Positions 1 to 12,663 of a DNA stretch of 64,000 nucleotides are shown here, in pieces. Both the position numbers and the translations under genes were made by a program. The notes under the pieces were generated by a model, which saw nothing but the letters and a program-made list of their open reading frames with translations, did no database searches and was not told the DNA's origin. This DNA comes from Spizellomyces punctatus DAOM BR117 (taxonomy: Eukaryota; Chytridiomycota; Chytridiomycetes; Spizellomycetales; Spizellomycetaceae), in the NCBI RefSeq assembly GCF_000182565.1, contig NW_015971551.1:151638-215637 (forward strand), in the 5' to 3' direction. Each line of letters opens with the position of its first letter. Position 1 is the stretch's first letter.

Positions 1-28
1 TTTAATTACAATATGACGATATACTCAA

Positions 29-1990
29 TTATGGTGACATGCGAGAGTCGCTAGGTTTTCTCACAGCCTGATGCACACTTCTGAGCGCTTCTATCCACCT
101 TTTCATATCCTCCTCAGAACCCGCACATAGTACCATTTGTCTTTTAGGCAAGACCACTTTAAAACAGAACAAGTGATTTTTGCCTTGAGGATCGATTTCC
201 AACACGTCCAGAACCGATCGCAGCGGAATAAGACGCTTGACAACATACTCCTAAGAGTTTAATAAGTAGAATTGAGTACGATAGGTAACCCTAGCAGGCT
301 CTGACATGCCGTATTGTGAACATACCCCATCATTCTTGTACCCAAACAGCCTCCCATTTCGTAAAACAAACCATCGTTTCTTCCACCCTTTCTGCGTTGC
401 AAGCTTCTTGTAATTGTTTGTTACTCGTTTTTCCAAGTACCCTTGCATCACGACACGATCATCATTCGCAGATCCATCTACAGAGGCCTCTCCCTCTTCA
501 TCGGCATCGTCGTCGCTACTCGATAGCTCCGGTCGCCAGTTGGACGGAGTTGAAGCAATGGAGGTAGCTTCAACTGGGGTATATTCTGCAGTCGGGGATC
601 GTTGTGCGTGCGCAGCGGGTACTGCATCCAGCGGCGGTGAGCCAGAGAAGCGCATTCTTGCAACTGCTCTTGAAGGGGCGTCGATTTGAGTTGGTGCAGA
701 GGGTACATAAGGAATTACACTGCTAGGTGTTGAATCCGTCGCTGATATGGCGTAAGCACTGAATATGGAGGAAGGGGTCGTTGTCACTGTTAGGAATGAA
801 TCAGCCGTACCGACAGAGTCCTGATGTGAGGCTTGGGAGCTACTGTCCGCTGTAACGTCTGGACGAGGTGACGGACCATTGGTGGTGCTTGTTCGGGTTG
901 CGGGCCGGACGGGACTTGAAGGAGCCGTAGAATTTTGTGATGGGCCTTGCATGATAAAGCTATTAGTCAATCAAACATAGCCGTTAATGACACGCTCAGG
1001 ATCTAACCAGTATGAGATGAACCCGTTTGAACAGTCAGCCCGTCATTCCGCGTCCCAGAACTGGACGGCGCTCGACTTGCGTCAGCATGTGCTTGCCGTT
1101 GCGCGGTCCGAAGCACCCGAAGCCACTCTTCCATGTCCTCTCTTGACAATGCCTGCACATAATACGTTCTTTCACGGGTTACTAATCCGAAGACATGCTT
1201 CCGTTTCTTCAACTCCACTTCCGCAATCGCATGTATGTCCTTCAAGTCGATGATTTTCAGCAATTCATATTCCTGCATGGAAAAAAGATTCTCATCTTAT
1301 GCTTCAAGCTGACAAGAGATGACATGACCATATTCTTTACCTTATCATTTTGATAATATGCAAACCTAGTTGGCCGCAACACAAACCAGCGCCGCTTCCA
1401 TGTCTGGCAAAAGAACACATTGAGGCTTAGAACAACGACCTTCCAACAGCCTCCATCAATGTATTTAGCAAACACCAACCCTTCGCTTCTCTCCTTTCTT
1501 CATCAAGTAACCACTCTTTATGGCTTGTTGGTTTCTCAAAGCGCCGTCTGCTTCAGCTAAGCTGTACTCCGCCACCCCTTCGGAGTCATCTGCATCATCC
1601 GTAGGCCGGAGTCTTGGAGATTCCTCTTCATCTCTACTAACGCCCAGCTCCCCTGTTACCAAATCATCTGTCGACTCCTCTGTGTCTGAAAACGGATATC
1701 GAAGGAATTCTCGAGGCTAAATATTTCCATCATTTCAAATTTCAGCTCGCTGACGGGCAGAGTCCGAAAGGTCAAGATGCTACCTCATCTCCAGAGACGA
1801 TGCGCGTGTGTCCACTTTGATCCCCGTCACCGGCTTCAGAGGCCCCAACTCCTGACAATGTTCCTGCGCTCGCTGGTTGACCTAGTAAGGAAAGCGAGGG
1901 AGAGTCAGAAGTAGCCCGGACAGGCAACACACAACCAAGGTCAAAGTCGTGGGTTTGAATATTCGACTCTGACAACGAGCACTCACTCAT
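29..1990 (-). CDS. Tandem PH-domain protein (lipid-binding adaptor)
   Basis: Spliced gene with two pleckstrin homology domains, which usually bind phosphoinositides or recruit proteins to membranes. The first domain is encoded around 1010-1530 and begins SGYLMKKGEKRR, followed by TWKRRWFVLR and the closing helix EEWLRVLRTAQ. The second lies around 60-480, with GYLEKRV, GWKKRWFVLRNG and the closing helix MKRWIEALRSVHQ. The conserved helix tryptophan is present in both. A long Ser/Thr/Pro-rich linker separates the domains and an acidic low-complexity N-terminus precedes them. The start chosen is the ATG ending at 1990; the stop is TAA at 29-31. Several short introns interrupt both domains. Layout recalls animal TAPP-type adaptors, but the linker is not conserved enough to name an orthologue. 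Confidence 0.8.
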
Positions 1991-2365
1991 ACTACAAGCA
2001 CAGCCGATCTGTCACACTTCTCACACTTCCCGACCAGCGCACACGCGCTGCCTAGCGATTTTTGAACGCGCGTCGATAGGTAGCTGTCACCAACGCACAC
2101 ACAATGCAGACACAGCTGCAGCTGCAGAGACAGACGGGGGGTTTGTCCGTCAATCGTGTTCGTGCACTTGAATTCCGGGGAGGCACACCAGAGCGGACGG
2201 CGAGTCGCTGTTTGGTGGCTTGTTGGTTATACTAAGCGTCACACCATGCGCAGCCATCTGGGTTGTTGCTGTAGCAACAGCCAGGTCAACGTCTCCCCCA
2301 AAGCCCCACCCTTCCGCCCAGATCATCCACAATACATCACACCTTACCATTCACAGCAAAAAAAA
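1991..2365. promoter_or_regulatory. Divergent promoter region, PH protein / SHMT
   Basis: A 375 bp gap between two genes transcribed away from each other, so it should contain both promoters. I see no convincing TATA box. A small CTGCAG-repeat palindrome lies near 2113-2127. Nothing else stands out. Confidence 0.45.
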
Positions 2366-4527
2366 TGCTACGAACATCGCTAAATCTGTACGCCAAACGC
2401 TCACTACGAGTGCACCATGTGCAGCTGTCGGTGGGTTAATTAATATGATTTCGTCTAAACGCGGCGCATTGTGACATGTGGTTTTCAAAAGAGCAAAGCA
2501 TATCCGGTCCGTGCCTATGCCAGTGCGTCGGATACTGCGGTGAGCAAACTGAAATGTTTTATTATTGCAAATGTCACTTAAGTATCTCTAAACTGGCTTG
2601 TTCGGGTTTGAAGAATTTGAACACACATTTGGAGCAGAGCGATCCAGAGGTGTATGATATCATTCAAAATGAAATGCGAAGGCAGCGGGAGAGTATTGTC
2701 CTGATCCCTTCCGAGGTATACTTGATTCTATCTGAGGGGGGAGATGAGAGCATATGCGATGCTGAGCTGAACATCCGACCTGTTGTCCTTAGAACTTCAC
2801 TTCCCGCGCTGTCATGGAGGCTCTCGGCTCAGTCATGCAAAACAAGTACTCAGAAGGGTACCCAGGAGCGCGATACTACGGTGGCAACGAGTACATTGAC
2901 ATGGCTGAAACACTTTGTCAGCAACGTGCTCTTGAGGCGTTTGGACTGGACCCTGCAAAGTGGGGTGTGAATGTCCAATCCCTTTCTGGTGCACCCGCGA
3001 ATCTCTACGTCTACAGTGCATTGATGAAACCTCACGAGAGGCTGATGGGACTTGATCTTCCACACGGTGGCCAGTATGTTGATCTTGATGTTCAGAGACG
3101 GTGTGGTGGCCGTCATTGACCGCTTGAGTTTCCAGCTTGTCTCATGGTTACCAGACTGACACTAAGAAGATCTCGTCTGTATCTGCATACTTTGAGACAC
3201 TACCATACCGTGTCAACGAGAAGACGGGCATAGTCGATTACGACATGTTGCAGAAGACTGCGACTCTTTATCGCCCGAAGATTCTAGTGGCCGGTGCCAG
3301 TGCTTATGCGAGGAACTGGGACTATCAGCGAATGCGCAAGGTTGGATTCTGTCATTTTACTCGAAACAATGACTGGACAAACTTAGGTCTCAGATGCCAA
3401 CCTACAGATCGCGGATAGTGTTAACGGGTACTTGATGGCCGACATGGCTCACGTTTCTGGTAGGGCGACCAATGTGTGATAAGCCAGGACAAAACTTAAT
3501 CTGTGTAAAACTTGTCGCAGGTCTAGTTGCTGCTGGAGTCCTCCCATCACCCTTTGAATATGCGGACATTGTCACCACCACTACTCACAAGTCCTTGCGA
3601 GGACCGCGAGGGGCCATGATTTTCTTTAGGAAGGGAGTGAGAAAGGTCGATAAGAAAGGCAAAGGTAGTATGTCATGGTTCCAATTTGTAATTCAGAGGC
3701 TTATATGAAGATTCTGGCAGAAATAATGTACGATCTTGAGGGCCCAATCAATTTCTCCGTCTTCCCTGGCCACCAAGGAGGCCCGCACAACCACACTATC
3801 ACGGCATTGGCCGTCGCTCTTAAGCAAGCGAAGGGGCCTGAGTTCAAGGCATATCAGCAACAGGTCTTGCGTAATGCCAAACAATTCGAGGAAAGCTTTG
3901 GTGCACTGCAATATGATATGGTGTCCGGTGGTACCGACACACATCTATTGCTACTGGACCTTCGCAGCAAGGTATAAGACTGTGGTTCAATGACCTCTGT
4001 ATATTCAATCGATCTAAACCGGTTCTTGGACCTCTAGAACATTGATGGAGCGCGAGTGGAGCGGATTCTCGAATTGGTCAACATCGCTACCAACAAGAAC
4101 ACGGTTCCTGGTGATAAAAGCGCCTTGATTCCCGGTGGCTTGCGCATCGGTACGGGATATGTTGAATCTCAAGCCCTCATGTGATTGATTATCTGATTAA
4201 TTCTACTCTAGGGTCTCCGGCAATGACCAGTCGAGGCCTTCAAGAAAAGGATTTCGCACAGATTGCCAAATTCATTCACCGAGGAGTAGAAATAACTCGC
4301 GAGTTGAATGCTGGCGTTTCAGGTACGCTATCTTCGAATGCTTGAGCTCATGAACCACGCTCATGTCCTCCTCAATCGTAACAGGCAAGAAGCTCAAAGA
4401 CTTCAAAGATTCGCTTGGAGATGGATCAAACGTTACGCAATTACAGTCTCTCAAAAAGGAAGTCGTAGATTTCGCGAAACAGTTTCCCACCGTCGGCTAC
4501 GAACCAGCGGAAATGAGATACCGGTAG
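2366..4527 (+). CDS. SHM1: Serine hydroxymethyltransferase, mitochondrial
   Basis: PLP enzyme converting serine and tetrahydrofolate to glycine and 5,10-methylene-THF. Conserved blocks appear in order: [41 protein letters not shown] (formed across an intron at about 3074-3136), ADMAHVSG, and the PLP-lysine block [15 protein letters not shown] near 3575-3620. [12 protein letters not shown] follows near 3765. The C-terminus [11 protein letters not shown] ends at TAG 4525-4527. The first exon reads [13 protein letters not shown] and the second continues with Arg/Ala/Ser-rich sequence ([12 protein letters not shown]). That is a typical mitochondrial presequence, so this is the mitochondrial isoform. 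At least seven short introns are present. Confidence 0.93.
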
Positions 4528-4607
4528 CCGATATATACAGCTCTGACATTAATAATACAGAAGCCACATATAGAGTTGACGTAAATACACCCCGACCCCA
4601 CCATTTA

Positions 4608-5462
4608 CTACGCCCATGCTTTTCGTTTTCTTCGCCATGAAGTTTCGTAGTTTACTGGCAGTGCATCGTAGTCTTCATTCGCGTTTCTTGCATATAGAAG
4701 GTGGGAAGCCTTTTCTAAAAATTGAGTAAGGTTGTCCTCCACCTGTCGTGACTGTTCAGCTTGTTTGGCACGTAAGATCGAACTAGGTTCATCATTCTCA
4801 TTTGATATCTGACAGAGGGCCAGCGGCGGCAACACATCAGAAACAGAGCCATGACCTAAAATGAAGCACGGACAAACCTTATTCGCAACAAAGGTATGTG
4901 GACTTGGGAACGGCGGTAGATGTGATGGTATAGACGAAGGTCGAGGTGGAGGCTCGCTGACGTACTTAAAGCGGTCTTCCTGAAAGAATAATGAAGAAAC
5001 TGGATCTGGCTTGACAGTCTTGTCGGCGTAGTCGGATACAGACTCTACAAAAGAAGGTGAGATCGCATATCTGAGCAATATTTACATCCCGCGGATTTCT
5101 GATACATACCTATCCGGCCCTTTTGCTTCAAAGTATCAACGTACGCGGCCAAATCCCCAACATCCAATCCCATATCCGCCAATCCCAGCCGTACGTCATT
5201 CAAGTTCGGCTTTGTTCGCGTTGAATGCTCACAATACATATGTATGCGAGTAAAGAGCTCCTCCATATCTGCCACAAATATGTCAAAATGCGCTCTTTTT
5301 AAACAACGATAGCCGGACGCTATCAGCACAACATCAGGCCTTACACAATGCGTACACTTCTGTAAACATGTCCAAGGACTCTGCCATAGTGCCGGTAAAC
5401 CCCGTATCCTTCAAAATTCGTGCAATGACTTTGGTGCAGGCTTGAGTTTCAGCCTTTCCCAT
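4608..5462 (-). CDS. TAF8: TFIID subunit 8 (TAF8)
   Basis: Subunit of general transcription factor TFIID, where TAF8 pairs with TAF10 through a histone fold. The N-terminal exons give MGKAETQACTKVIARIL and then FVADMEELFTRIHMYCEH with TRTKPNLNDVRLGLADMG, the expected fold for TAF8. Downstream is the diagnostic TAF8 C-terminal motif LPPFPSPHTF, followed by the usual helix (AKQAEQSRQVEDNLTQFL). Start ATG ends at 5462; stop at 4608-4610. The intron at 4809-4877 is 69 bp and has no in-frame stop, so unspliced reading is also open. The gene is tail-to-tail with SHMT, about 80 bp apart. Confidence 0.85.
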
Positions 5463-5826
5463 TATGTGCTTGTGGCTGGCAAGCAGGCACGAACTGCCCT
5501 AGCGATCGTCCCGACTGTCGTTATGCGAAGCGCTCCAATGGACCTGGGAGACCGCAATACGGAGTGGAGCAGTAGGTAAAGGAACTCGGTGCGAATATGA
5601 CAACCGCTTGGAATGACAAGAAGATAACCGCGCAGACTTGAAAACGAGAAGTCGCGCAAGGCAATCCGGTGCCGAAGCCTTGAAAGCAGCACCTACAGGT
5701 TAAGGGGGTCTGGTTGTTGCCATGTCACTAGCTGGCACAGCACTGCCTACGTAATGAAATGCACGTGATCCCGCTGCGTCCACCGCTCGACTTCCAAGAC
5801 CTTTCGTCACGATCTTGGATGCTCCC
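5463..5826. promoter_or_regulatory. Divergent promoter region, TAF8 / ATG16
   Basis: A 364 bp gap between two divergent genes. It is open in a reverse frame (5462-5692), but that translation has no recognisable features. No specific promoter element was identified. Confidence 0.4.
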
Positions 5827-8588
5827 ATGGCGGCTCCTCTTGCAATAACCCCCTCGGTACCTACCTGGCACACAAAGATCTTGAAGCGCCTTGCGGACCG
5901 TGACCGTCGAGAGAGGGAAGCTTTTGCGGACTTGTTCACGGCTCGTAAGTCAACCATTTAGGCCGTTGTCTACTTCGTTCTGGTCTTTCGAATGCCTTGA
6001 TAAGAAGATAGTTAAACTATATACTTTATTATGATGGCCCGTTCCAGATAATGCCTTTCGTGATACCCTGTCAAACCTTGAGTCGAAGCTCAGTTCACTT
6101 CGTATCGAGCATGCGCAAGCAGTCAAAACAGTTGCCGCGGTCAAAGACTTTGGGTGAGTGGCAATTTAGAAAATTGCTGACTGGCACTTCGCTCTTGTCA
6201 CGGACTCACTGTATCCCTACGCAAAAACAAGATCTGCGGACTCAGCTCAACGGTTCGCAGAGCTGGAACAGCAGGTGACTTCTCTCAAGGAAGAACGCAC
6301 CGAGTTGTACAAAACACAGGGGCAAAATGCGCAAAAGCTGTTAGAGCTTATGGAGGCTTTGCAGAAAGGGGATGGGAAAATTGCTAGCTTGGAGGAGGAG
6401 TGAGTGCATCATGGTATCACTTTCACCGTGCTCGGTCAGCTGATATATTGCTAGAAACCAGACGCTCACAACCAGTCTCGCAAGTGTTAATACCCGTTTA
6501 CGGGACTTGCAAGAACTCATCCGGGAGAAGGATCACGTCATACAGGTTTGATTTTTACTGCTCTGTTGATGCAAAAATCACGGTCTTTAACCAGTCCCCA
6601 ATCACATCCTGTGTCGTAGATACTGCGTGATGAGCTTGCAACACACCAATTGGAGCTAGTACAGAGGGAGGAGCAGTTGAAGGAGAAAGAGGAGAAGCTG
6701 AATAAGCTTGAATCGGAGAACAAACAATTGATCGAGAGATGGATCCTCTTGAAGCAGGAGCAGGCTGCAAGAATGAATGAAGCGAACGAGTTTGTGGCAA
6801 AGTAGGGCGAGAGCAGTTGTTGGCATGCAAGTCGACGAGACGTATTTTTGACTGAAACACACGTTAGCGCTCTCAAGTCTAAAGCGACATCACCTCCAGT
6901 ATCGCGTCAGACATCAGCGGCAAATGTCTATGACGATCAAAGGTCGCATTCTACACTGTAACGCCGAGCTCTCCGCCTTGTCTGACCCTGAGTAATTAGT
7001 CCACAGCCAGTTGTTCGCACATCACTGCCTCAGGCGGCGGTTAAGAAGATTGTGAGTCGATAGCCCCACATTTCTCTTTATTGTCGATACATACTAAAAT
7101 ACATGCAGCATTCGCACGACTCTGAGATAAATTGTATTCAGATTAGTCCTGACGGCTCCTTACTAGCTACCGGAAGCAACGACAAAAAGGTCATACTTTA
7201 CGATGCTAAAGCAGGTATGTTATGTGAAGTGCCTTAGACGTTCCTCGGGATCCTGGCGTTATGGTAACTGTCCGGCTTAAGGTGTGGTCAAGGCTACTCT
7301 ATCAGGATCACTACAGGGTATAATGTCCTTGGCCTTCAACAATGGAAGTGAGCTGGTAATGGGCACCTCCAACGACAATTCTGTTAAGATTTGGAACGTG
7401 GGAACGGGCAGGCTGAAGGTATGATTGCAATTGTGCTTGTTGAATACGACCTTCGCGTTTTCTGTGATTTGTAATTGATATGTGTAGCATACATTGACTG
7501 GTCACATCGGGAAAGTCTACGCAGCCAAATTCACAGACTCAAATTGCGTGGTAAGCCCATTCAAGATGCGTCTTTGCATTGTTACATATGCTGAAGCATT
7601 GGCAGATCTCAGGCTCTCACGATCGCACGATAAAGATATGGGATTTGGCAAAGGGCTTTTGTGAGTGCCATGATACTTCAGCATTTTTTATCTGTTGAGC
7701 TGTCATTCATATCGCTGATAGGCACCAGCACAATTTTCACATTGTCCAGCTGCAATGATCTGACGTTGCTGAATGGCGACGGGTATGTATGACTTCAGCG
7801 GTTATGACGCCCACAGTATCTTACACAGCAATGTTTGGGTCTTATATGTTCCAGCACTGTAATCGCCAGCGGTCATCTGGACAACAACATTCGAATATGG
7901 GATACGCGATCTGGAAGTTTGGTTCGAGAACTTACTGGTATCCATCATGGGCAGATCACTAGTGTTACCATGTCACCAAGTACGATCCCCTATCGTCATG
8001 TGCTTGCTGCGCTCTGGAAGACATTGGAGAAGACTAAGACTTTTGCAACTCGTAGCCCAAAACATCCTGATGACAACTTCACGAGACAACACGTTAAAGT
8101 TGATCGATTTGTCCACTTACCAAACGGTTGGGGTTCTATCGTAAGTTGCAGGGATTACCTTCACATGTTATCATCTGCTCATCTTTTGTAACTTCAGCCA
8201 CGATCAATTCCGACCTGGAATGAACTGGCTCAAGTCCTCGTATAGGTAAGGTGATGTCCATATTTTTGAGGCTGATGTTCGCCACAAGCCCAACAATCTT
8301 CGATGTACACAAATCCAGCCCAGACGGAAAACATATAGTATCGGGGTCCGCAGACGGTTCTGTTTTTATTTGGAACGTCATGACGGGCCGAGTAGATAAA
8401 ATTTTGAAAGAACACAAGTACGTGTATCATTCCCGACTCTTGTGCACAACCCCGGAGTTGAGCTGATGGATACATATGCGCCTACAGGTCTGCGGTATGT
8501 GGAGTGGTCTGGAGCCCCCAAGGAGGCAGCACTGTGTATTCTGCAGAAAAGGACAAGACCGTAGTCTTCTGGGGTGCATCAGCCTAGT
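5827..8588 (+). CDS. ATG16: Autophagy protein 16 with C-terminal WD40 propeller (ATG16L1-like)
   Basis: ATG16 binds ATG5-ATG12 and directs lipidation of ATG8 on membranes. The first exon begins MAAPLAITPS and has the ATG5-binding helix pattern WHTKILKRLADRDRREREAF. A long Glu/Lys/Leu/Gln-rich coiled coil follows (6050-6880). After a short linker there are about seven WD repeats, for example LLATGSNDKKVILYD, LVMGTSNDNSVKIWN, ISGSHDRTIKIWDLA, IASGHLDNNIRIWD and VSGSADGSVFIWN. The last blade ends VYSAEKDKTVVFWGASA before TAG 8586-8588. One blade (SRDNTLKLIDL) only reads correctly after removing an intron at about 7979-8075. Budding yeast Atg16 stops after the coiled coil, so this is the animal-type full-length form. 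Thirteen or so short introns are present. Confidence 0.9.
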
Positions 8589-8855
8589 AAAAAAGAACAT
8601 TGCTGCGTATAGTTATTAGATTTACTTTCATATTTCTTGAAATGCGCGGCTGAGGAAAAGTTCCTTCCAAGGGAGATTCAGCCTCTTACAACTAGGCTAA
8701 GCCCATTATTAAAGTTTTCGCGCTTCTTTGGGGAGGGAACGGCTTGGTAAGGACACAGCCGCCTTCTACTCTCCACGACCTCCTCCGCAGTAGCATGAGT
8801 TTAAGACTATAACAAATAGATTGGCCCCTCGAGTCTGTCATTAGCCTTCAGTGTC

Positions 8856-10391
8856 ATGCAGCTTTTGTCGACACAGCAACCACCTGCAATGCCCGACTTC
8901 TCAAGGGTCAGTGTAAAACAATGCGTTCCAGACGACTTGTGGCTCGTCATTTTCAGCCTGGTTGCCCACGACTACAAAGACTTGGTAGCGGTCTCGCAAG
9001 TATGCCGACGTTTTGCGAGGTGAGCAAAACAAGATTGTCACGTTCTCTGTAGTGTGAAAAAGGTCCTAACTTGATGCTCTAGACTAGCTGCCGTCAACCG
9101 TTGCTGGTTCGAGGCGTACAGGAATGTTTATCCTGCACTCCGCTCCACTTATTGTGGCAATGACTCTGACTGGAAAAGAAAACTATCTGCATCGAGAACC
9201 TGCATAAAGAACTGGGAGCAAATGGGACGACGTCGTACCGGACCTTTGATTACAGAGGTCATTCCTCGACACGAAATTGCGTCCCGAGTGTGCTCTTCGC
9301 ACTTTGAGTATGCCAGCGTCATTGGAGATCACCTCTTAGAATTTCCAACAGCAGGGAAATGCGCTAGTGGAGTCGTTGGTTTATCTGTCATACATCCTGT
9401 TTCTTCAAGGACGCCTGATCAGACAATGGGCTCCAGTGTACTCTTTGCGGAACTCTCAGGCTCAGTGATCGGTCATGTAACGTTTTCTTCAAAATTGGTG
9501 CTAAAGCTCTTGGATTCAAAGCAAGACTTCTTTGTGTTGGCCGACGAAGATGAAACTCGGTGGACTCGGCTTGAATTTCGACGTTTATCGGCTTGTTGTG
9601 TAGATGGGTCGACAGAGTCATCGAGTTTCCTTTCTGAATTCGTCATGCCGGGGGACGTGGAAGTTTTTGCTTCTTATTCCTGGGTTTCTCACACGATCAT
9701 TGTCCTGGGCATTTCCGACAATGATGAAGGTGTATGTCTTTTAATTGATGCTAAAGGCAACCTGGTGTCATCTCGGAATTATGGAAGAAATGTTAGTGCT
9801 ATCGATTTCGGTGATCCGTATGACTCGGTGGTACTTACCGGTCATGAGCACGGCGGCATGCGAATTTGGGATTTTGAGACCGGAGCACCGCTCTTGTCTT
9901 TGGAAGGCTCCTCACCGGAACCTATCTTGGGATTCACGTGGCGGGAAGAACCGGAAAGTTGGCTTGGTGAATGGCGACGGCCGAAAAACTTGAGTCTAGT
10001 CACGTTTACCGATTGGTCGAACGGGTCGTGCATATGTGGAGGAGAGTTTGTCCTGTGGGATGTCGGAGATCTCTTGGCTCAGGCACGCGCACGTCTCGGT
10101 CGACGGACAGTCTCCTTGCCCCCCATCACGTCTGAAAAAATGTCCTTCCGACATCGGATAGAATTACATCCAGGCGATGATGTTGCTAGTTATTGTGTCT
10201 TGCACCCGCTGATCCTTGTTATTACGTGCCAAGGGTTTTTCGAGGCTTTGGAAATCGACACCGGTCGAAGTCTCTGTAGGGTCAAACTGGAGGTTGACGT
10301 ACATAATCCTTGTCTAAGTAGCGTCATAAGAGGCCCACGCGGTGAAATTTTGGTTGCGACTAGTAATGGATTGTTTCGACTCAATGTTTAA
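8856..10391 (+). CDS. F-box protein with propeller-like C-terminus
   Basis: The first exon encodes an F-box: VPDDLWLVIFSLVAHDYKDL followed by AVSQVCRRFARLAA across a short intron (about 9019-9081). The rest is one large exon. F-box proteins bring substrates to SCF ubiquitin ligases through Skp1. The C-terminal 390 residues look like a divergent beta-propeller: a clear WD-like unit GHEHGGMRIWDFETGAPLLS is near residue 250, with weaker flanking strands. I do not recognise a specific orthologue. An alternative start is the ATG at 8889. The gene follows ATG16 on the same strand after a 267 bp gap, and is tail-to-tail with LIS1. Confidence 0.72.
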
Positions 10392-10586
10392 CGGCCACGG
10401 CCAGATATGTAATTCTGTACCATAGTATTCTTGCTCCTTGTACAAATGCAATATAATACAAATACCTACGCACTTGCCAGATTCGATCGTTCTTCGCTAT
10501 GTGCAAATTTTCAACAGCAGTGATTATTTCAAAATATGGGCATGTAGCCATGCCAGCAATTGTGCTTGCATATATGATGATATGAT

Positions 10587-12310
10587 TCAAGAACAAATCC
10601 ACACCTTAATCGATTGATCTACAGACCCAGTAGCAACCACCGGACTTGCCTTTGCAAAATCTATGCAAGTAACAAAGTGGGAATGGGCGTCTAGTGTTTT
10701 GATACATCGCCCTGATTTGAGGTCCCACACTTTCAAAGTCTTGTCGTCGGATCCGCTGAGGAGGTACTTGCCGTTAGGATGGAAGACCACTCCTCGGATC
10801 CAATTGTCATGACCCGTCTTGAATAAAATTAAAAAGAAAGGCACAGGGTAGAGTAATAACAACAGGTCCCTTACCAAGGTAAACAAGCACTGTCCTGTCG
10901 ACACATCCCATAATCGCAGTGTCTTATCACGGGATCCCGATGCTAGATATTGGCCTGGTACCCCTGGATCTTTACCTTTGCTCTGTAAGGGTTCACGCAT
11001 AAGGTCATGAAAATACACAACAATTGCTCGCCGTTACATAACACCCACCTGAAACCCGGCTAGCTCTCGAATATTAGGAAACGCCGTCGTAGGCGCAAAA
11101 GCTATACACTCTACGACATGCTCGTGACCGCGCAGCTCGCTTTTACATTCGCCGGAACCAAAATCCCATATCCGTATTGTCTATGCAGATCGTGCCCTTA
11201 GAATGACGAATCCTTTCTCACTCCACACATAGCAGAATCTACCTGATCATTGGAGCAGCTTGCCAGCAGCCGTCCATCTTCACTCGAGATCGCGCCGCGA
11301 ACCCAGTCAAGATGTCCAATGATCGTTCTCGTGCAATAACTACGAGATGCACATGGAGAGCGCCATCAGAATGTGTAGCGCGAAACTTTACAACCAGCAT
11401 CCGCAGCAAAATCTCTCACTCCACGCACCCTGACGCAACCTCCCATATTTTTATCGTTTTGTCACGCGATGCCGAAATAATAAAGTCTCCAGTTGAAAGG
11501 AATGCCACCGACGAAACGCTGTGATCGTGCCCATATAAGGTTTTGACACATTGATAATCTGTCTGGGTATCCCATAATTTTATAGTCAAATCCGACGAGC
11601 ACGACACTTCAGGAAGAGAAATGCTCTCATTTAGTCGCTACTCGCGCCTCGAATCCTGCTCAGTGACATACCCAACAAATTTCCCTTCCCATCCCATCCT
11701 ACATCTTGTACCGCCTTTGTATGTCCCTTTAACGTTCGCTCAAACTCCCCCGTTTCATAATCCCAGATTTTTATTGTGGCATCTTCCGATGCGGATGCGA
11801 GGACGGAAAAGACGGGATGAAAGGCAATTTTGGTGATAGGGCTTCGATGACCGGTGAGAGCGTGTTTATGTGGCGGACGGGGTATCCAGTCAACGGAATC
11901 TGCTGATCGCCGGACAGGCGCATGGCTGACCTCTTCCTCCAATTGGGCGATTTTGGTCTCTTGCTCCATTATCTATCGAACAAATCTTAGATCGGTGTTG
12001 ATTTCTGCAACGAGGAGCCGTTCGGAAACGCACACCCCCCATGGCTAGCTCCATACCTTTTTCTGCAAGCGGATAACAGACGTCCACTTCTTCTCCAATA
12101 GCCCAGAATATCGCTGCTTTCCATCCCCATTGTAGTCATTGACGCCCGCCTCTTTTTGGAAGGCATGGAAAGCCTCGTCGAACCCATTCAATCGTAAGTA
12201 GTCCAAGATAGCTAGACGACTGCCAACATCATTTAGCATTATCGATGCTATAGTGCTCGATAGTACTGGACTCACAGCTCCTCCTGCTGCCGCCCCGTCA
12301 ACACGCTCAT
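10587..12310 (-). CDS. PAC1: LIS1/PAC1/NudF dynein regulator
   Basis: LIS1 binds cytoplasmic dynein and controls nuclear migration and cargo transport. The first exon [12 protein letters not shown] joins to [16 protein letters not shown], giving the LisH dimerisation motif. A short coiled coil follows ([15 protein letters not shown]), and then seven WD repeats. Examples are [77 protein letters not shown] and [16 protein letters not shown]. The final blade ends [15 protein letters not shown] at 10587. The order LisH, coiled coil, seven WD repeats is diagnostic. The start ATG ends at 12310. Multiple short introns lie between blades. Confidence 0.93.
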
Positions 12311-12663
12311 ATTACGCGGAATGCCCGCTGGCAAGGGTATCTATCTATTGGTGAACTCGCAAGTGGACTGCACCAGGGATACGAGTGAGCTGTTAACTCC
12401 CTCTCTACAAGCGAAACACCGTCAGAAACTGTCATGTCAGCTAGTATTTATAAAGGAATTACCTGTGATCGGGCGTATCGTACTGAAGATTACCAGACGG
12501 TTCGGGACATGAGAAAATCGCTTGTCACGTCCAGGCTCTTGGACAACGGACAAAGTTAGCGGCACAGTCACAAGGAACATCCCATGACTTTGCCTCACCA
12601 AAGTCTTGTCGAGCAGGTTGGAATTGCCATTCGGCAGTCCGATCTTTGTCGTCATCAGCCAGC
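12311..12663. promoter_or_regulatory. Divergent promoter region, LIS1 / XPF
   Basis: A 353 bp gap between divergent LIS1 and XPF genes. No defined motif was recognised; no further gene seen. Confidence 0.4.
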
